In this document: positions 41,509 through 49,683 of the stretch, in pieces | How the letters are laid out: every line of letters begins with the position of its first letter | Position numbering within the stretch: the stretch's first letter is position 1 | NCBI GenBank assembly: GCA_964580725.1 | Contig: CAZOLV010000004.1 | Location: 1 to 64,000 of the forward strand | Source of the DNA: Amarolinea sp964580725 | GTDB taxonomy: Bacteria > Chloroflexota > Anaerolineae > SSC4 > Amarolineaceae | Reading direction: 5' to 3' | DNA length: 64,000 nt | Notes under the pieces: model-generated | Databases searched by the model: none | What the model saw: only the letters and a program-made list of their open reading frames with translations | Told to the model about the DNA's origin: nothing | Position numbers and translations under genes: made by a program

Positions 41509-42559
41509 TGGGCGGCGCTCCGGCGATTGGGCGCAGCCGTGCGAATTCGGCGTCGAACTCGGCGACGAGCGCCGCACGGGCGGAGGGCGTCAAGCCGAGC
41601 GGGGCGGCGGCGTGCACAGCATTGCGGCTGATGCGCATCAACTCCTCGATGCTGAAATCGAAATGGGTCGCCAGCGCCTGGTATTCGTTGGTCAGGGTCG
41701 TGCCAAACATGGGCGGATCGTCCGAGTTGACCGTCAGATAAAGGCCGGCGTCCCACAGGCGGCGCATGGGATGTGCGGCGAAGGAGGGATAGACGTTGAG
41801 GCAGAGGTTACTGGTGGGGTTGACTTCGAGCGGAATCTGCATCTGCGCCAGATAGGCGACGAGCGCCGGGTCTTCGCTGCTGCGCACGCCATGTCCAAGC
41901 CGGCGGGCGCCAAGCTGATGCAGCGCCCCCCACACGCTGGCCGGGCCGGCCACTTCGCCGGCATGCGGCACGCTGTACAAACCGGCGGCGATGGCGCGCT
42001 GGAACGGCTCGACCCACAGTTCGGGCGGCGCTGTGGACTCGTCGCCGCCCAGGCCGAAGCCAACGACGCCCCTATCCATCTGTGCGATGGCGTAATCGGC
42101 GGTCCAGGCGCCGGCCGGTTCAGGCAGATTGCGGGGAATGTCGAACACCCAGCGCATCTCCACGCCAAAGTCGCGGCGGGCGCGGGCGCGCCCATCCTCC
42201 AGTCCTTCGATGATTTCGGCGGGCCGAATGCCCTTGTTTTGCCAGATGTGGGTGTACGGCGTCACCGTCACTTCGCTGTAACGAATGTTCTGACGGGCGC
42301 GATCGGCGCCTAGCTCGTAGACAATCAGCGCAAAATCATCGGCGTTGCGCAGACAGGCCTGGCTGGTGACGTAAATTTCGATGAAGTGACGAAACGTGGT
42401 GAAGCGATACCAGGCCTGCACCCCTTCGACCGTATCGGCGGGCAGACGGCTGCCATGACGCTCGGCCAGGCGCAGCAGAGTCGCCGGTGCGATGGCCCCT
42501 TCCAGATGGATGTGTAGTTCGGCCTTGGGCATGGCCTCGATGAACGCTGTCATTGACAT
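41501..42559 (-). CDS. add: Adenosine deaminase
   Basis: 352 residues from the ATG at 42559 (GGAG 7 bp upstream; a longer frame is unsupported). Zinc ligands His16 and His18 in AELHIHLEG, then YSEVTVTPYTH, GFGLGGDE, the zinc-binding His in VPHAGEVAG, the catalytic HGVRSSED, and NSDDPPMFGTTL with the metal Asp. It deaminates adenosine to inosine, or a related N6-substituted adenine, in purine salvage. First gene of a three-gene run with the acetyltransferase and small membrane protein. Confidence 0.94.
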   Translation of the reverse strand: MSMTAFIEAMPKAELHIHLEGAIAPATLLRLAERHGSRLPADTVEGVQAWYRFTTFRHFIEIYVTSQACLRNADDFALIVYELGADRARQNIRYSEVTVTPYTHIWQNKGIRPAEIIEGLEDGRARARRDFGVEMRWVFDIPRNLPEPAGAWTADYAIAQMDRGVVGFGLGGDESTAPPELWVEPFQRAIAAGLYSVPHAGEVAGPASVWGALHQLGARRLGHGVRSSEDPALVAYLAQMQIPLEVNPTSNLCLNVYPSFAAHPMRRLWDAGLYLTVNSDDPPMFGTTLTNEYQALATHFDFSIEELMRISRNAVHAAAPLGLTPSARAALVAEFDAEFARLRPIAGAPPNA

Positions 42560-42740
42560 CGGCTGACTCCATGACTCATTGCAGAGCGAATTCCAAAGAA
42601 TTGACCGGGCTAGACCGGGGGCGCAACCAGGGGCCATTGTACTCGCGTTCGTCGTTTTGCGCACACGCACAGCGGGCGCGTGGCATCTCTGCACAGTTGT
42701 GGTAGAATAGAGAGGATGTTTTGGCGTGCGCCGCAGGAAA

Positions 42741-42786
42741 AACCCCGAAGGCTTCAGAAGCCTTCAGGGTTTGGGGCTTCCGCCCC
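42741..42786. repeat. Two adjacent hairpins in the CBS-gene leader
   Basis: GAAGGCTT-CAG-AAGCCTTC (42747-42765) is flanked by AACCC / GGGTT arms (42741-42745 and 42767-42771) and followed by GGGGC-TTCC-GCCCC (42773-42786). A TAGAAT box at 42703-42708 lies upstream. The rest of the gap 42560-42893 holds three copies of a 9-bp unit GAATGGGTA (42843-42869) and no gene. Confidence 0.7.
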
Positions 42787-42893
42787 ATGTTGTTGAGCAG
42801 ACACAGGTTTGCGCAACGGGAGATGCAACGGGAGGCGCCAGCGAATGGGTAGAATGGGTAGAATGGGTAGAATCAAGCGAAAGGAGTAGACTC

Positions 42894-43328
42894 ATGAAAG
42901 TCAGTGTGGTATTGGCTACCAAAGGGCCGTTTGTGATCACAATTGAGCCGGATCGCACCATCAAAGAGGCGATTGGCGTGCTGGCTCTGCACAATATCGG
43001 CTCCTTGATCGTGGCGGATGAGACGAAACGCCCGCTCGGCATCCTGGAGGAACACGAGATCATCCGGCGCGCCGCCAGCGATGAGATGGTGTTCAGCCGT
43101 TTCGTCAGCGAGGTGATGAAGCGAGACATGGTCATTGGTTCGCCCCAGGACGATCTCAAGACGTTGGCGCACACGATGACAGAGACACGTACGCGGCACA
43201 TGCCGATTCTGGAGGATGGCGTGCTGGTCGGCATCGTCTCGATTGGCGACATCCTCAAGGCGGAACGCGATTCGTATTTGGGCGAGGTCAACCGCCTGGA
43301 AATGGAAATCATGGGCGGCCAGGTCTAA
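42894..43328 (+). CDS. CBS-pair domain protein
   Basis: 144 residues from the ATG at 42894 (AAAGGAG upstream). Two CBS motifs: the first at TIKEAIGVLALHNIGSLIVAD and the second at DLKTLAHTMTETRTRHMPILEDG, each followed by the usual LVGIVSIGD-type strand (RPLGILEEHEI, GVLVGIVSIGDILK). CBS pairs bind adenosine nucleotides or S-adenosylmethionine and regulate other proteins. Stand-alone forms like this have unknown partners. FprA follows 63 bp later. Confidence 0.93.
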   Translation: MKVSVVLATKGPFVITIEPDRTIKEAIGVLALHNIGSLIVADETKRPLGILEEHEIIRRAASDEMVFSRFVSEVMKRDMVIGSPQDDLKTLAHTMTETRTRHMPILEDGVLVGIVSIGDILKAERDSYLGEVNRLEMEIMGGQV

Positions 43329-43359
43329 AGCCACACGCCGCCGCAGACTGATTCTTGAC

Positions 43360-43375
43360 GAACCGTCAGGTTCAA
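43360..43375 (+). promoter_or_regulatory. GAACC/GGTTC inverted repeat before the ferredoxin reductase gene
   Basis: GAACC-GTCA-GGTTCAA has the same half-sites as the DtxR-type palindrome at 27456-27471, but with a 4-bp instead of 2-bp centre. It overlaps a TTGACG hexamer (43355-43360) and lies 18-32 bp before the start codon at 43392. Confidence 0.3.
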
Positions 43376-43391
43376 GGCAAAGGAGCTTTGC

Positions 43392-44795
43392 ATGACGCAA
43401 CCAGGAACCGCCGGTCATCCCTTGCGCGTGGCCATCATTGGCGCGGGGCCAACCGGCTTCTACACCGCTGAACACCTGCTCAAACAGGCCAATCTTGCCG
43501 TCGAAATTGATCTGTTCGACCGGGTGCCGACCCCCTTTGGTCTTGTACGCGCCGGCGTGGCGCCCGACCATCTCAAAATCAAGAGCGTGACCGCCGTCTT
43601 CGATAAGATTGGCGTCAACCCGCATGTGCGCTTCTACGGCAACGTCGAAATCGGCAAGCACATCAGCGTGGAAGAGCTCAAGGCCCATTACCATCAGATC
43701 GTCTATACAACGGGCGCACAGACCGACCGCCGCATGGAGATTGCGGGCGAAGACCTGGCGGGCAGCTATCCCGCCACCGATTTTGTCGCCTGGTACAATG
43801 GCCATCCCGACTATCGCGACCGGCAGTTCGACCTTTCGCACGAGGCGGCGGCGGTGGTGGGCGTGGGCAACGTTGCGATGGACGTGGCTCGCATCCTGAC
43901 GCGCACGCCCGCAGAACTGATCGCCTCCGACATCGCCGACCATGCGCTGGAGGCGCTGCGTCACAGCCGCGTGCACACCGTCTACGTGCTTGGCCGGCGC
44001 GGCCCGGTGCAGGCCGCTTTCACCAACCCGGAAATCAAAGAGGTTGGCGAGATGAGCGATGTAGACGTCATCGTGCCGCCCGACGAGGTGGCGCTCGATC
44101 CGTTGAGCCGGGCCGAACTGGAAACCAGCAACGACCGCACCCTGCTCAGAAAGGTCGAAATTCTGCAGGAGTACAGCCGTGCCACGCCCAAGGGCAGGTC
44201 GCGCCGCCTGGTTTTCCGCTTCCTCGTCTCGCCCACCGAACTGCTCAGCGATGAGCAGGGGCGCGTGCGGGCGGTGCGTCTGGTGCACAATCGGCTGGTG
44301 ACCACCGAAACGGGCACCTTGCGCCCCAAACCGACCGACCGTTTCGAAGAAATACCGGTCGGCCTGGTCTTTCGCTCTGTGGGCTATCGCGGTGTGCAGG
44401 TGCCGGGGGTTCCTTTCAAGGAGAGTTGGGGCGTGATTCTGAACCAAAAGGGACGCGTCCTCAATCCGCAGACGCAGCAGCCGCAGGTGGGCGAGTACAC
44501 GGCCGGCTGGATCAAGCGCGGCCCCTCCGGCGTGATTGGCACCAACAAACCCGATGCGGTCGAAACGGTCAACGGCATGTTGGAAGACCTGGCGCAAGGG
44601 CGGACACTGACACCGGCCGCGCCCGCAGTGGGCGACATGGCCGAACTGATCCAGGCGCGCCAGCCCGACTTCTTCTCCTACGCCGACTGGCAGCGGCTGG
44701 ATGAAATGGAACGGCGCCGCGGCCAGGAGCAGGGACGCCCGCGCCTCAAGTTTACTCGTGTGGCCGAGATGCTGGCTGCGCTTGGCCGCGCCTGA
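43392..44795 (+). CDS. Ferredoxin-NADP+ reductase, adrenodoxin reductase (FprA) type
   Basis: 467 residues. FAD-binding motif VAIIGAGPTGFYTAEHLL, the family motif FDRVPTPFGLVRAGVAPDHLKIKSV, and the NADP-binding motif VGVGNVAMDVARILTRT. The terminal region has VGYRGVQVPGVPF and GWIKRGPSGVIGTNKPDA, typical of FprA and mitochondrial adrenodoxin reductase. It transfers electrons between NADPH and ferredoxin. AAAGGAG is upstream. In this lineage it may supply reduced ferredoxin to iron-sulfur or radical SAM enzymes. Confidence 0.94.
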   Translation: MTQPGTAGHPLRVAIIGAGPTGFYTAEHLLKQANLAVEIDLFDRVPTPFGLVRAGVAPDHLKIKSVTAVFDKIGVNPHVRFYGNVEIGKHISVEELKAHYHQIVYTTGAQTDRRMEIAGEDLAGSYPATDFVAWYNGHPDYRDRQFDLSHEAAAVVGVGNVAMDVARILTRTPAELIASDIADHALEALRHSRVHTVYVLGRRGPVQAAFTNPEIKEVGEMSDVDVIVPPDEVALDPLSRAELETSNDRTLLRKVEILQEYSRATPKGRSRRLVFRFLVSPTELLSDEQGRVRAVRLVHNRLVTTETGTLRPKPTDRFEEIPVGLVFRSVGYRGVQVPGVPFKESWGVILNQKGRVLNPQTQQPQVGEYTAGWIKRGPSGVIGTNKPDAVETVNGMLEDLAQGRTLTPAAPAVGDMAELIQARQPDFFSYADWQRLDEMERRRGQEQGRPRLKFTRVAEMLAALGRA

Positions 44796-44807
44796 CGCAG
44801 CAACCTG

Positions 44808-44843
44808 GCGCTGGCGCTCCTTCACCGCACGGGGCGCCAGCGC
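44808..44843 (+). terminator. Hairpin after the ferredoxin reductase gene
   Basis: GCGCTGGCGC (44808-44817) and GCGCCAGCGC (44834-44843) form a 10-bp perfect stem with a 16-nt loop, 12 bp past the stop. There is no U-tract. Confidence 0.45.
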
Positions 44844-44900
44844 ACAGCAACCGGCGCAATCCTCTGGATTGCGTTACGGGCCTATTCTCAGGTCAAAGAC

Positions 44901-46511
44901 ATGGCTTTCGATCAAGACGGCGATGCAACTGTGACACCCAACAACATCATCACCACGCTGCGTGACCGGCGCGCCATCGAAAAGGCGCTGCGCGAACTAG
45001 CCTCCACGCCCACCGATCTTGAAATGCTTGTGCGTGCCCGTCAAATCGCCCGCCATAGCCAGGCGCTACCGGTCATCATGACGATGCTCGGCGCCAACGA
45101 CCCGCAGTTGCGCGGCGGGATTGGGCAGGTCGTGGCCGCCCTGCAGGCCGAGGGCGTACCGGTCGCCGAAAAGCTGCGCGCCGTGGCGACCGATCTGCAG
45201 CGTCCCGATCAGGAGCGCATCACCGCTATCACCCTTCTGGAACGTTTTCTGGGCCAACCGCCCGACGAAAGCCTCTATGCGACACTGGCCGATCCCCAGG
45301 CCATCGTGCTCAATTCGGTGCGCGAGGTGTTGATTGCGGCGCGGCAGTCGCAGTTCTACTTCATCGAATATATCCAGCAACTCGAAACGCAGCCGCTGGA
45401 AGTCGCCCTCGATTTGGTCGCCAGTCTCGACGCCATCGCGCCGGAGGAGCGCCTGACGCTCCTGCGCCTGTTGGCACAAGACCTGCGCGACGTGGTGGCG
45501 ACCCAGGCCATCTACGGGCTTGGGCGCATCCGCCTGCCGGAGGCGATCGGCGCGTTGCGCAGCCTGCTGCCCGGCGTCACGGAGGCCAGGCGAGCGCTCA
45601 TCGAGCGCAGCTTGCGCAAGCTGACGCTGGCCGGCGTGCAGGCTCCGCCGCCCGTCGCGCTGCCGCCCGGCTGGCGGGCGCTGGTCAGCGGCCTCGACGG
45701 CGAAGGCTACCGCGCAGTCTGGTTCGTCGCGCCGACCCAGGCCACGGCGATCACTCTGTACAAACCGGGTACGGTGACCTTCCTGGGCGTCCTCATCGGC
45801 GACGCCAACGGCCTGCGTCTCTGCTTCAGCAACACCAGCTTGCCCACGGTACGCATTCCTGCCCCGCACCTGCCCGGCACCTTCTCCGAACTGCTCATTC
45901 CGCAGACCGATCTGCCCATGCGCCTGCTCGAAGTCTCGTTCGAGTATGGGCGTAGCCTGGTCGCCGCCGCCATCCAACTGAATTTCGAGCGCCAGGCGCC
46001 GGTCCCGCACGAATTTCGGCTGCTCAACCCGCTGATCTGGCAGTTTGGAGAACCGGCCGCGCCCCCGCTGCCCGATATCCCCCCGATGATAGGAGACCTG
46101 GCCATTGCCAACCTGCGCCGCCAGGCGCGCACCCTGCTCGATCACTGGGCCTTCAGTTCGTGGTTCGTGCACAGCGAAATCTGTTACGATCTGGCCGAAC
46201 GGATGCTCGACGCCCGCCGCCCCGCCTTTCCCACCGTCGAGATGCTGCTGGAGGAACTGGCGGCGCGTGAGTTCAGCCCCACCGATCTGGCGGCCTACCG
46301 CCGGCGCCTGATGGCGATGACCTCCTGGCTGGCTCTGGCCGGAGACATGCAGATGGCCGCGCTGGCGCGCCATCTGGCAGCCAGCCTGCGGCCGCCCGCC
46401 GACCTGACGCACCCCTTCTTGATCGAACTGGCGCGCATCGGCGTCGAACGGGCCATGAGCAATCTGCGCGCAGGCTACGACCTGCGCACCGACCCCAGAC
46501 GCCGCTTCTGA
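44901..46511 (+). CDS. HEAT-repeat protein of unknown function
   Basis: 536 residues. Residues about 20-240 have regular alpha-hairpin repeats, for example QALPVIMTMLGANDPQLRGGIGQVVAALQ and VVATQAIYGLGRIRLPEAIGALRSLL. A beta-rich region (about 255-380) starts LPPGWRALVSGLDGEGYRAVWFVAP and includes LCFSNTSLPTVRIPAP. A helical tail (about 390-536) has ARTLLDHWAFSSWFVHSEICYDLAERML. No catalytic motif. The HEAT part suggests a scaffold for protein contacts. AGGTC precedes the start weakly. Confidence 0.75.
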   Translation: MAFDQDGDATVTPNNIITTLRDRRAIEKALRELASTPTDLEMLVRARQIARHSQALPVIMTMLGANDPQLRGGIGQVVAALQAEGVPVAEKLRAVATDLQRPDQERITAITLLERFLGQPPDESLYATLADPQAIVLNSVREVLIAARQSQFYFIEYIQQLETQPLEVALDLVASLDAIAPEERLTLLRLLAQDLRDVVATQAIYGLGRIRLPEAIGALRSLLPGVTEARRALIERSLRKLTLAGVQAPPPVALPPGWRALVSGLDGEGYRAVWFVAPTQATAITLYKPGTVTFLGVLIGDANGLRLCFSNTSLPTVRIPAPHLPGTFSELLIPQTDLPMRLLEVSFEYGRSLVAAAIQLNFERQAPVPHEFRLLNPLIWQFGEPAAPPLPDIPPMIGDLAIANLRRQARTLLDHWAFSSWFVHSEICYDLAERMLDARRPAFPTVEMLLEELAAREFSPTDLAAYRRRLMAMTSWLALAGDMQMAALARHLAASLRPPADLTHPFLIELARIGVERAMSNLRAGYDLRTDPRRRF

Positions 46512-46578
46512 AGCGCTCCGGCGGCCTGGCTTTCATTCTAAAAAAGCCGCGCCGTCGTCATACGCCAAACAAACAGCG

Positions 46579-46607
46579 TTGCGTGCAACGCCAGGCTATG
46601 CTATACT
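46579..46607 (+). promoter_or_regulatory. Promoter of the YIP1 pair
   Basis: TTGCGT (46579-46584), 17 bp, and an extended -10 TGCTATACT ending at 46607, with a T-rich run just after. It lies about 89 bp before the first gene of the pair. Confidence 0.6.
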
Positions 46608-46695
46608 TTTTTCGTCTGTTATTCGTTCGGAGTTCTCGTCTTCCCCTTCACCCCACGCACAGGCGCATGATCGTGCGCCTTCGAGGAGGATCGTA

Positions 46696-47430
46696 ATGAC
46701 ATTTGTCAAACGCTCGTTCGATTGGGCATGGCGTGCATTGTTCCTTGAACAGGACGTGTACGAAGACATGCGAGACGACGACAATCCTTTCGTCGAAGGG
46801 TTGTTCGTCGTGGTCGTCATCAGCGTCGCTGTGGCGCTGTTCGGATTGGTCGGCGCCGCCCTGTCGCGCGCCGCCTTACCCGATTTGCAGGCCATGAAGC
46901 AGACCGTTTTCGAGGGCCTGCGCAACATGGCGTGGTTCGACCAGATGGTCCAGGCTGGCGGTCAGCAGGCGCTGGAGATGTTCCAGCGGTTCTATGATCT
47001 GGGCTGGCAAATCTTCCCGCGGTTGGCCGGCTATCCCGACATTGGCGGGGCTGCGCTCAATGTCTTGCTCTTCCCCATTCAGTTGATCCTGCTCTGGTTG
47101 GTCTGGGGCGTCGTTGCGCACTTGATCGCACGACTGTTGGGCGGCAAGGCCACGCTCAACCAAACCCTGGGTGTCACGGCCCTGGCCGAGGCCCCGCAAC
47201 TCCTCGCCCTGGCCACAGTCGTCCCCTTCGTCGCCGTGGGTAGCGTCATCGGAACCTGGCAGATGCTCTGCCGCTACACGGCCCTCAAGACGGCGCACGG
47301 GCTGAGCTGGCAGCGGGCGGTCGTTGCCACGATTCTGCCGGGCTTTTTGTTTGCCCTGCTCGTCGGTGTGCTTGGCTTCATCTTCAGCTCGTTGATCGTT
47401 GGCCTGCTGGCCGGAGGAGTGGCGCAATGA
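46696..47430 (+). CDS. YIP1-family membrane protein
   Basis: 244 residues from the ATG at 46696 (GAGGAGGA upstream). An amphipathic Trp-rich N-terminus (FVKRSFDWAWRALFLEQDVY) precedes about five helices: LFVVVVISVAVALFGLVGAAL, NVLLFPIQLILLWLVWGVVAHLIA, QLLALATVVPFVAVGSVIGTW, and a final GFLFALLVGVLGFIF. The pattern with GGKATLNQTLGVTALAEAPQLL is that of YIP1. The next gene, a second YIP1, overlaps it by 4 bp (ATGA), so the products probably work together. Confidence 0.88.
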   Translation: MTFVKRSFDWAWRALFLEQDVYEDMRDDDNPFVEGLFVVVVISVAVALFGLVGAALSRAALPDLQAMKQTVFEGLRNMAWFDQMVQAGGQQALEMFQRFYDLGWQIFPRLAGYPDIGGAALNVLLFPIQLILLWLVWGVVAHLIARLLGGKATLNQTLGVTALAEAPQLLALATVVPFVAVGSVIGTWQMLCRYTALKTAHGLSWQRAVVATILPGFLFALLVGVLGFIFSSLIVGLLAGGVAQ

Positions 47431-48239
47431 CAACCGCAACGAACGATCTGAGTCTGCGTCGCACACGCTGGGGCCTGCTGCTCGGCGATATTCTGACGTT
47501 GAAAACTCCCGCCTTTCTGCGCTTTCGCGATCACCCCAACGGGATGCGCTACGCCATCGGCCTGCTGATCGTCGTCAGCCTGCTGGCCGGCAGCATCAAC
47601 TTCATCTGGCAGGCGCTGCGCAGCCCCGTGGCCGACATGCAATCGGCGCGCCAGGTTTTCGAGCAGGTTCTGGCGCAAATGGAAACGACCGCCGGCATCC
47701 CTCCCGAAGTCTTCGCCATGATTCGCCAACAGTTCGAGGCCGGCCTGGGCATCGCCGAAGGCATCATCGGCCTGCCGACGCCCCTGCCGGCTGGCGTCAG
47801 CCGCTTCATGCAAACCTTGGGGGAATGGCTCTCACAGCCCTTCGTGCGGTTGGGCGGCTGGCTCGGCTACGGCATCTGGGTGATCCTGCTGGCCCGGCTG
47901 CTGCTCGGCGCCAAGGGCAGCCTGCGCGATTTCATGACCGTCACGCCGCTCTACAGCGCCCCGCTGCTGCTGACCATCCTGACACCGGTGCCCTGTCTGG
48001 GCAGCCTGCTCGGCCTGGTGGCCTCCGTCTGGAGCTGGCTGGTCTACACCAAAGCGACCGCCGTCTCCCTCGGTTGGGTGCAGCAGAGTCTGGACGATCA
48101 AGGCGCTGTGGTGGCCGAGCAAACGCAGTGGGGACGCGCCCTGCTTGCCGTGCTGTTGCCGGCGGTCCTGCTGTTTGCTGTGTCGCTCGTCGGGCTGATC
48201 GTGCTGGCCGTCACGGCGACGATTGGCGGGAGCAACTGA
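47427..48239 (+). CDS. YIP1-family membrane protein, partner of the preceding gene
   Basis: 270 residues with helices at YAIGLLIVVSLLAGSINFIW, WLGYGIWVILLARLLLGA, LYSAPLLLTILTPVPCLGSLLGLV and LAVLLPAVLLFAVSLVGLIVLAVTATIGG, plus the same GAKGSLRDFMTVTPLYSAP motif as the upstream protein (GGKATLNQTLGVTALAEAP). The two are diverged tandem paralogues. The start overlaps the preceding stop by 4 bp. Confidence 0.88.
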   Translation: MTTATNDLSLRRTRWGLLLGDILTLKTPAFLRFRDHPNGMRYAIGLLIVVSLLAGSINFIWQALRSPVADMQSARQVFEQVLAQMETTAGIPPEVFAMIRQQFEAGLGIAEGIIGLPTPLPAGVSRFMQTLGEWLSQPFVRLGGWLGYGIWVILLARLLLGAKGSLRDFMTVTPLYSAPLLLTILTPVPCLGSLLGLVASVWSWLVYTKATAVSLGWVQQSLDDQGAVVAEQTQWGRALLAVLLPAVLLFAVSLVGLIVLAVTATIGGSN

Positions 48240-48252
48240 AGACCTGTCATAA

Positions 48253-48343
48253 AACCTGCTCAAGCAGGTTGAACAGGGCGCAATCCGGGCAACCTGCTTC
48301 AGCAGGTTTTCTCGTGTCAGGCATCGGATTCATCCGATGCCTG
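48253..48343. repeat. Three consecutive palindromes downstream of the YIP1 pair
   Basis: AACCTGCT-CA-AGCAGGTT (48253-48270), AACCTGCT-TC-AGCAGGTT (48291-48308, followed by TTCTC) and a 12-bp-arm palindrome CAGGCATCGGAT-TC-ATCCGATGCCTG (48318-48343). Each can fold into a tight hairpin. The first two are near identical and could also pair with each other. The rest of the gap to 48417 has no visible feature. Confidence 0.85.
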
Positions 48344-48417
48344 CTGCCTGAACAGTGACGAAAAGGCAACTGCAGGATGATGGAGCTGACGGGTGAACTG
48401 TGAGGCGATGAGAGCCG

Positions 48418-49683
48418 ATGGCTGAATTCGAGCATGTCATGACGCCGGATACGGCCTGGGAGCTGTTGCGGCGTCATCTGGCGCCGCTGGCGGGGGTCGA
48501 GATGATCGAGACGGCGGCGGCGTTGGATCGTGTGCTGGCGCAGACCCTGAGCGCGCCGCATGATCTGCCAGACTTCACCCGTTCGACGGTGGATGGCTAT
48601 GCCGTCCTGGCCAGCGACACCTTTGGCGCTGCGCCCAGCCTTCCCGCCTATCTGACCGTCATCGGCGAAGTTCCGATGGGGCGGGCCAGCGCCGTGAAAC
48701 TGCAAAGCGGTCAGTGCGCCATCGTGCACACCGGCGGCATGATTCCCGCCGGCGCCGACGCCGTGGTGATGGTCGAGCACACCGAAGTGGTGCAGCAGGC
48801 CCGCAGCCTGGACATGGCGGCGCCCACGTTCCCCTTCGCCATCGAGGCGATGCGCGCCGCCGCCCCCGGCCAAAACATCATCCAGCCGGGCGAAGATGTG
48901 CGGCAGGGCGCCGTCGTCATGCCGGCCGGCCGGCGGTTGCGTCCCGCCGACCTGGGCGGGCTGCTGGCCCTGGGCATCGTTCGGATCGCAGCGGTGCGCC
49001 GGCCGCGGGTCGCCATTGTTTCGCAAGGCGACGAGGTGACCCCACCCTGGCAATCACCTGGCCCAGGTCAGGTGCGCGACATCAACAGCTACACCCTGGC
49101 GGCGCTGGCCCAACGTGCCGGCGCCGAGCCGCTGATCCTGGGAATTGCCCCAGACCGCCGCGCGGCGCTGTTGGCCCTGGCGCGCCAGGCGCACGCCGCC
49201 GCCGACATGGTGGTGATCTCGGCGGGCAGTTCGGTCAGCGTGCGCGACATGACCGCCAGCGTGATTGCTGAACTGGGCGCGCCGGGAATTCTGGCGCATG
49301 GCCTCAGTGTGCGGCCCGGCAAACCGACCATCATGGCCATCTGCGACGGCAAACCAGTGATTGGCCTGCCGGGCAATCCCGTCAGCGCGATGGTCATCTT
49401 CGATCTGGTGGCCGCCCCGGCGCTGCGCCTGCTGCAGGGCGAAGAGGAGTCGCCGCGCCCCACCACCCGCGCTCGCTTGACGCGTTCCATCGCTTCGGCC
49501 ACCGGGCGCACCGACTTCGTGCCGGTGCGCCTGCAGCCACGCGACGACGGTTGTTGGGCAGCGCCTGTTTTTGGTAAATCCAACCTGATCTACACACTGA
49601 TTCAGTCCGACGGCATGGTGCGCATCCCTCTCGACAGCAACGGCATTGGAGAAGGCGAATGGGTCGAAGTGATTCTTCGATAG
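48418..49683 (+). CDS. moeA: Molybdopterin molybdenumtransferase MoeA
   Basis: 421 residues. N-terminal DFTRSTVDGYAVLASD (family motif), then the MoCF-binding core with GDEVTPPW.. and a VISAGSSVSVRDMT motif (the usual SGGxS of MoeA reads AGSSV), and KPVIGLPGNPVSAM. It inserts molybdate into molybdopterin-AMP. The motif change from SGGVS to SAGSSV is the form found in many non-proteobacterial MoeA proteins. No other molybdenum cofactor gene is in the window. The DHH gene start lies 25 bp inside its 3' end. Confidence 0.93.
   Translation: MAEFEHVMTPDTAWELLRRHLAPLAGVEMIETAAALDRVLAQTLSAPHDLPDFTRSTVDGYAVLASDTFGAAPSLPAYLTVIGEVPMGRASAVKLQSGQCAIVHTGGMIPAGADAVVMVEHTEVVQQARSLDMAAPTFPFAIEAMRAAAPGQNIIQPGEDVRQGAVVMPAGRRLRPADLGGLLALGIVRIAAVRRPRVAIVSQGDEVTPPWQSPGPGQVRDINSYTLAALAQRAGAEPLILGIAPDRRAALLALARQAHAAADMVVISAGSSVSVRDMTASVIAELGAPGILAHGLSVRPGKPTIMAICDGKPVIGLPGNPVSAMVIFDLVAAPALRLLQGEEESPRPTTRARLTRSIASATGRTDFVPVRLQPRDDGCWAAPVFGKSNLIYTLIQSDGMVRIPLDSNGIGEGEWVEVILR

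Noticed and set aside
42873..44825. Long frame antisense to the CBS and FprA genes (also 45066-46412 opposite the HEAT gene)
   Set aside because: Spans several real genes and the promoter region, no domains.
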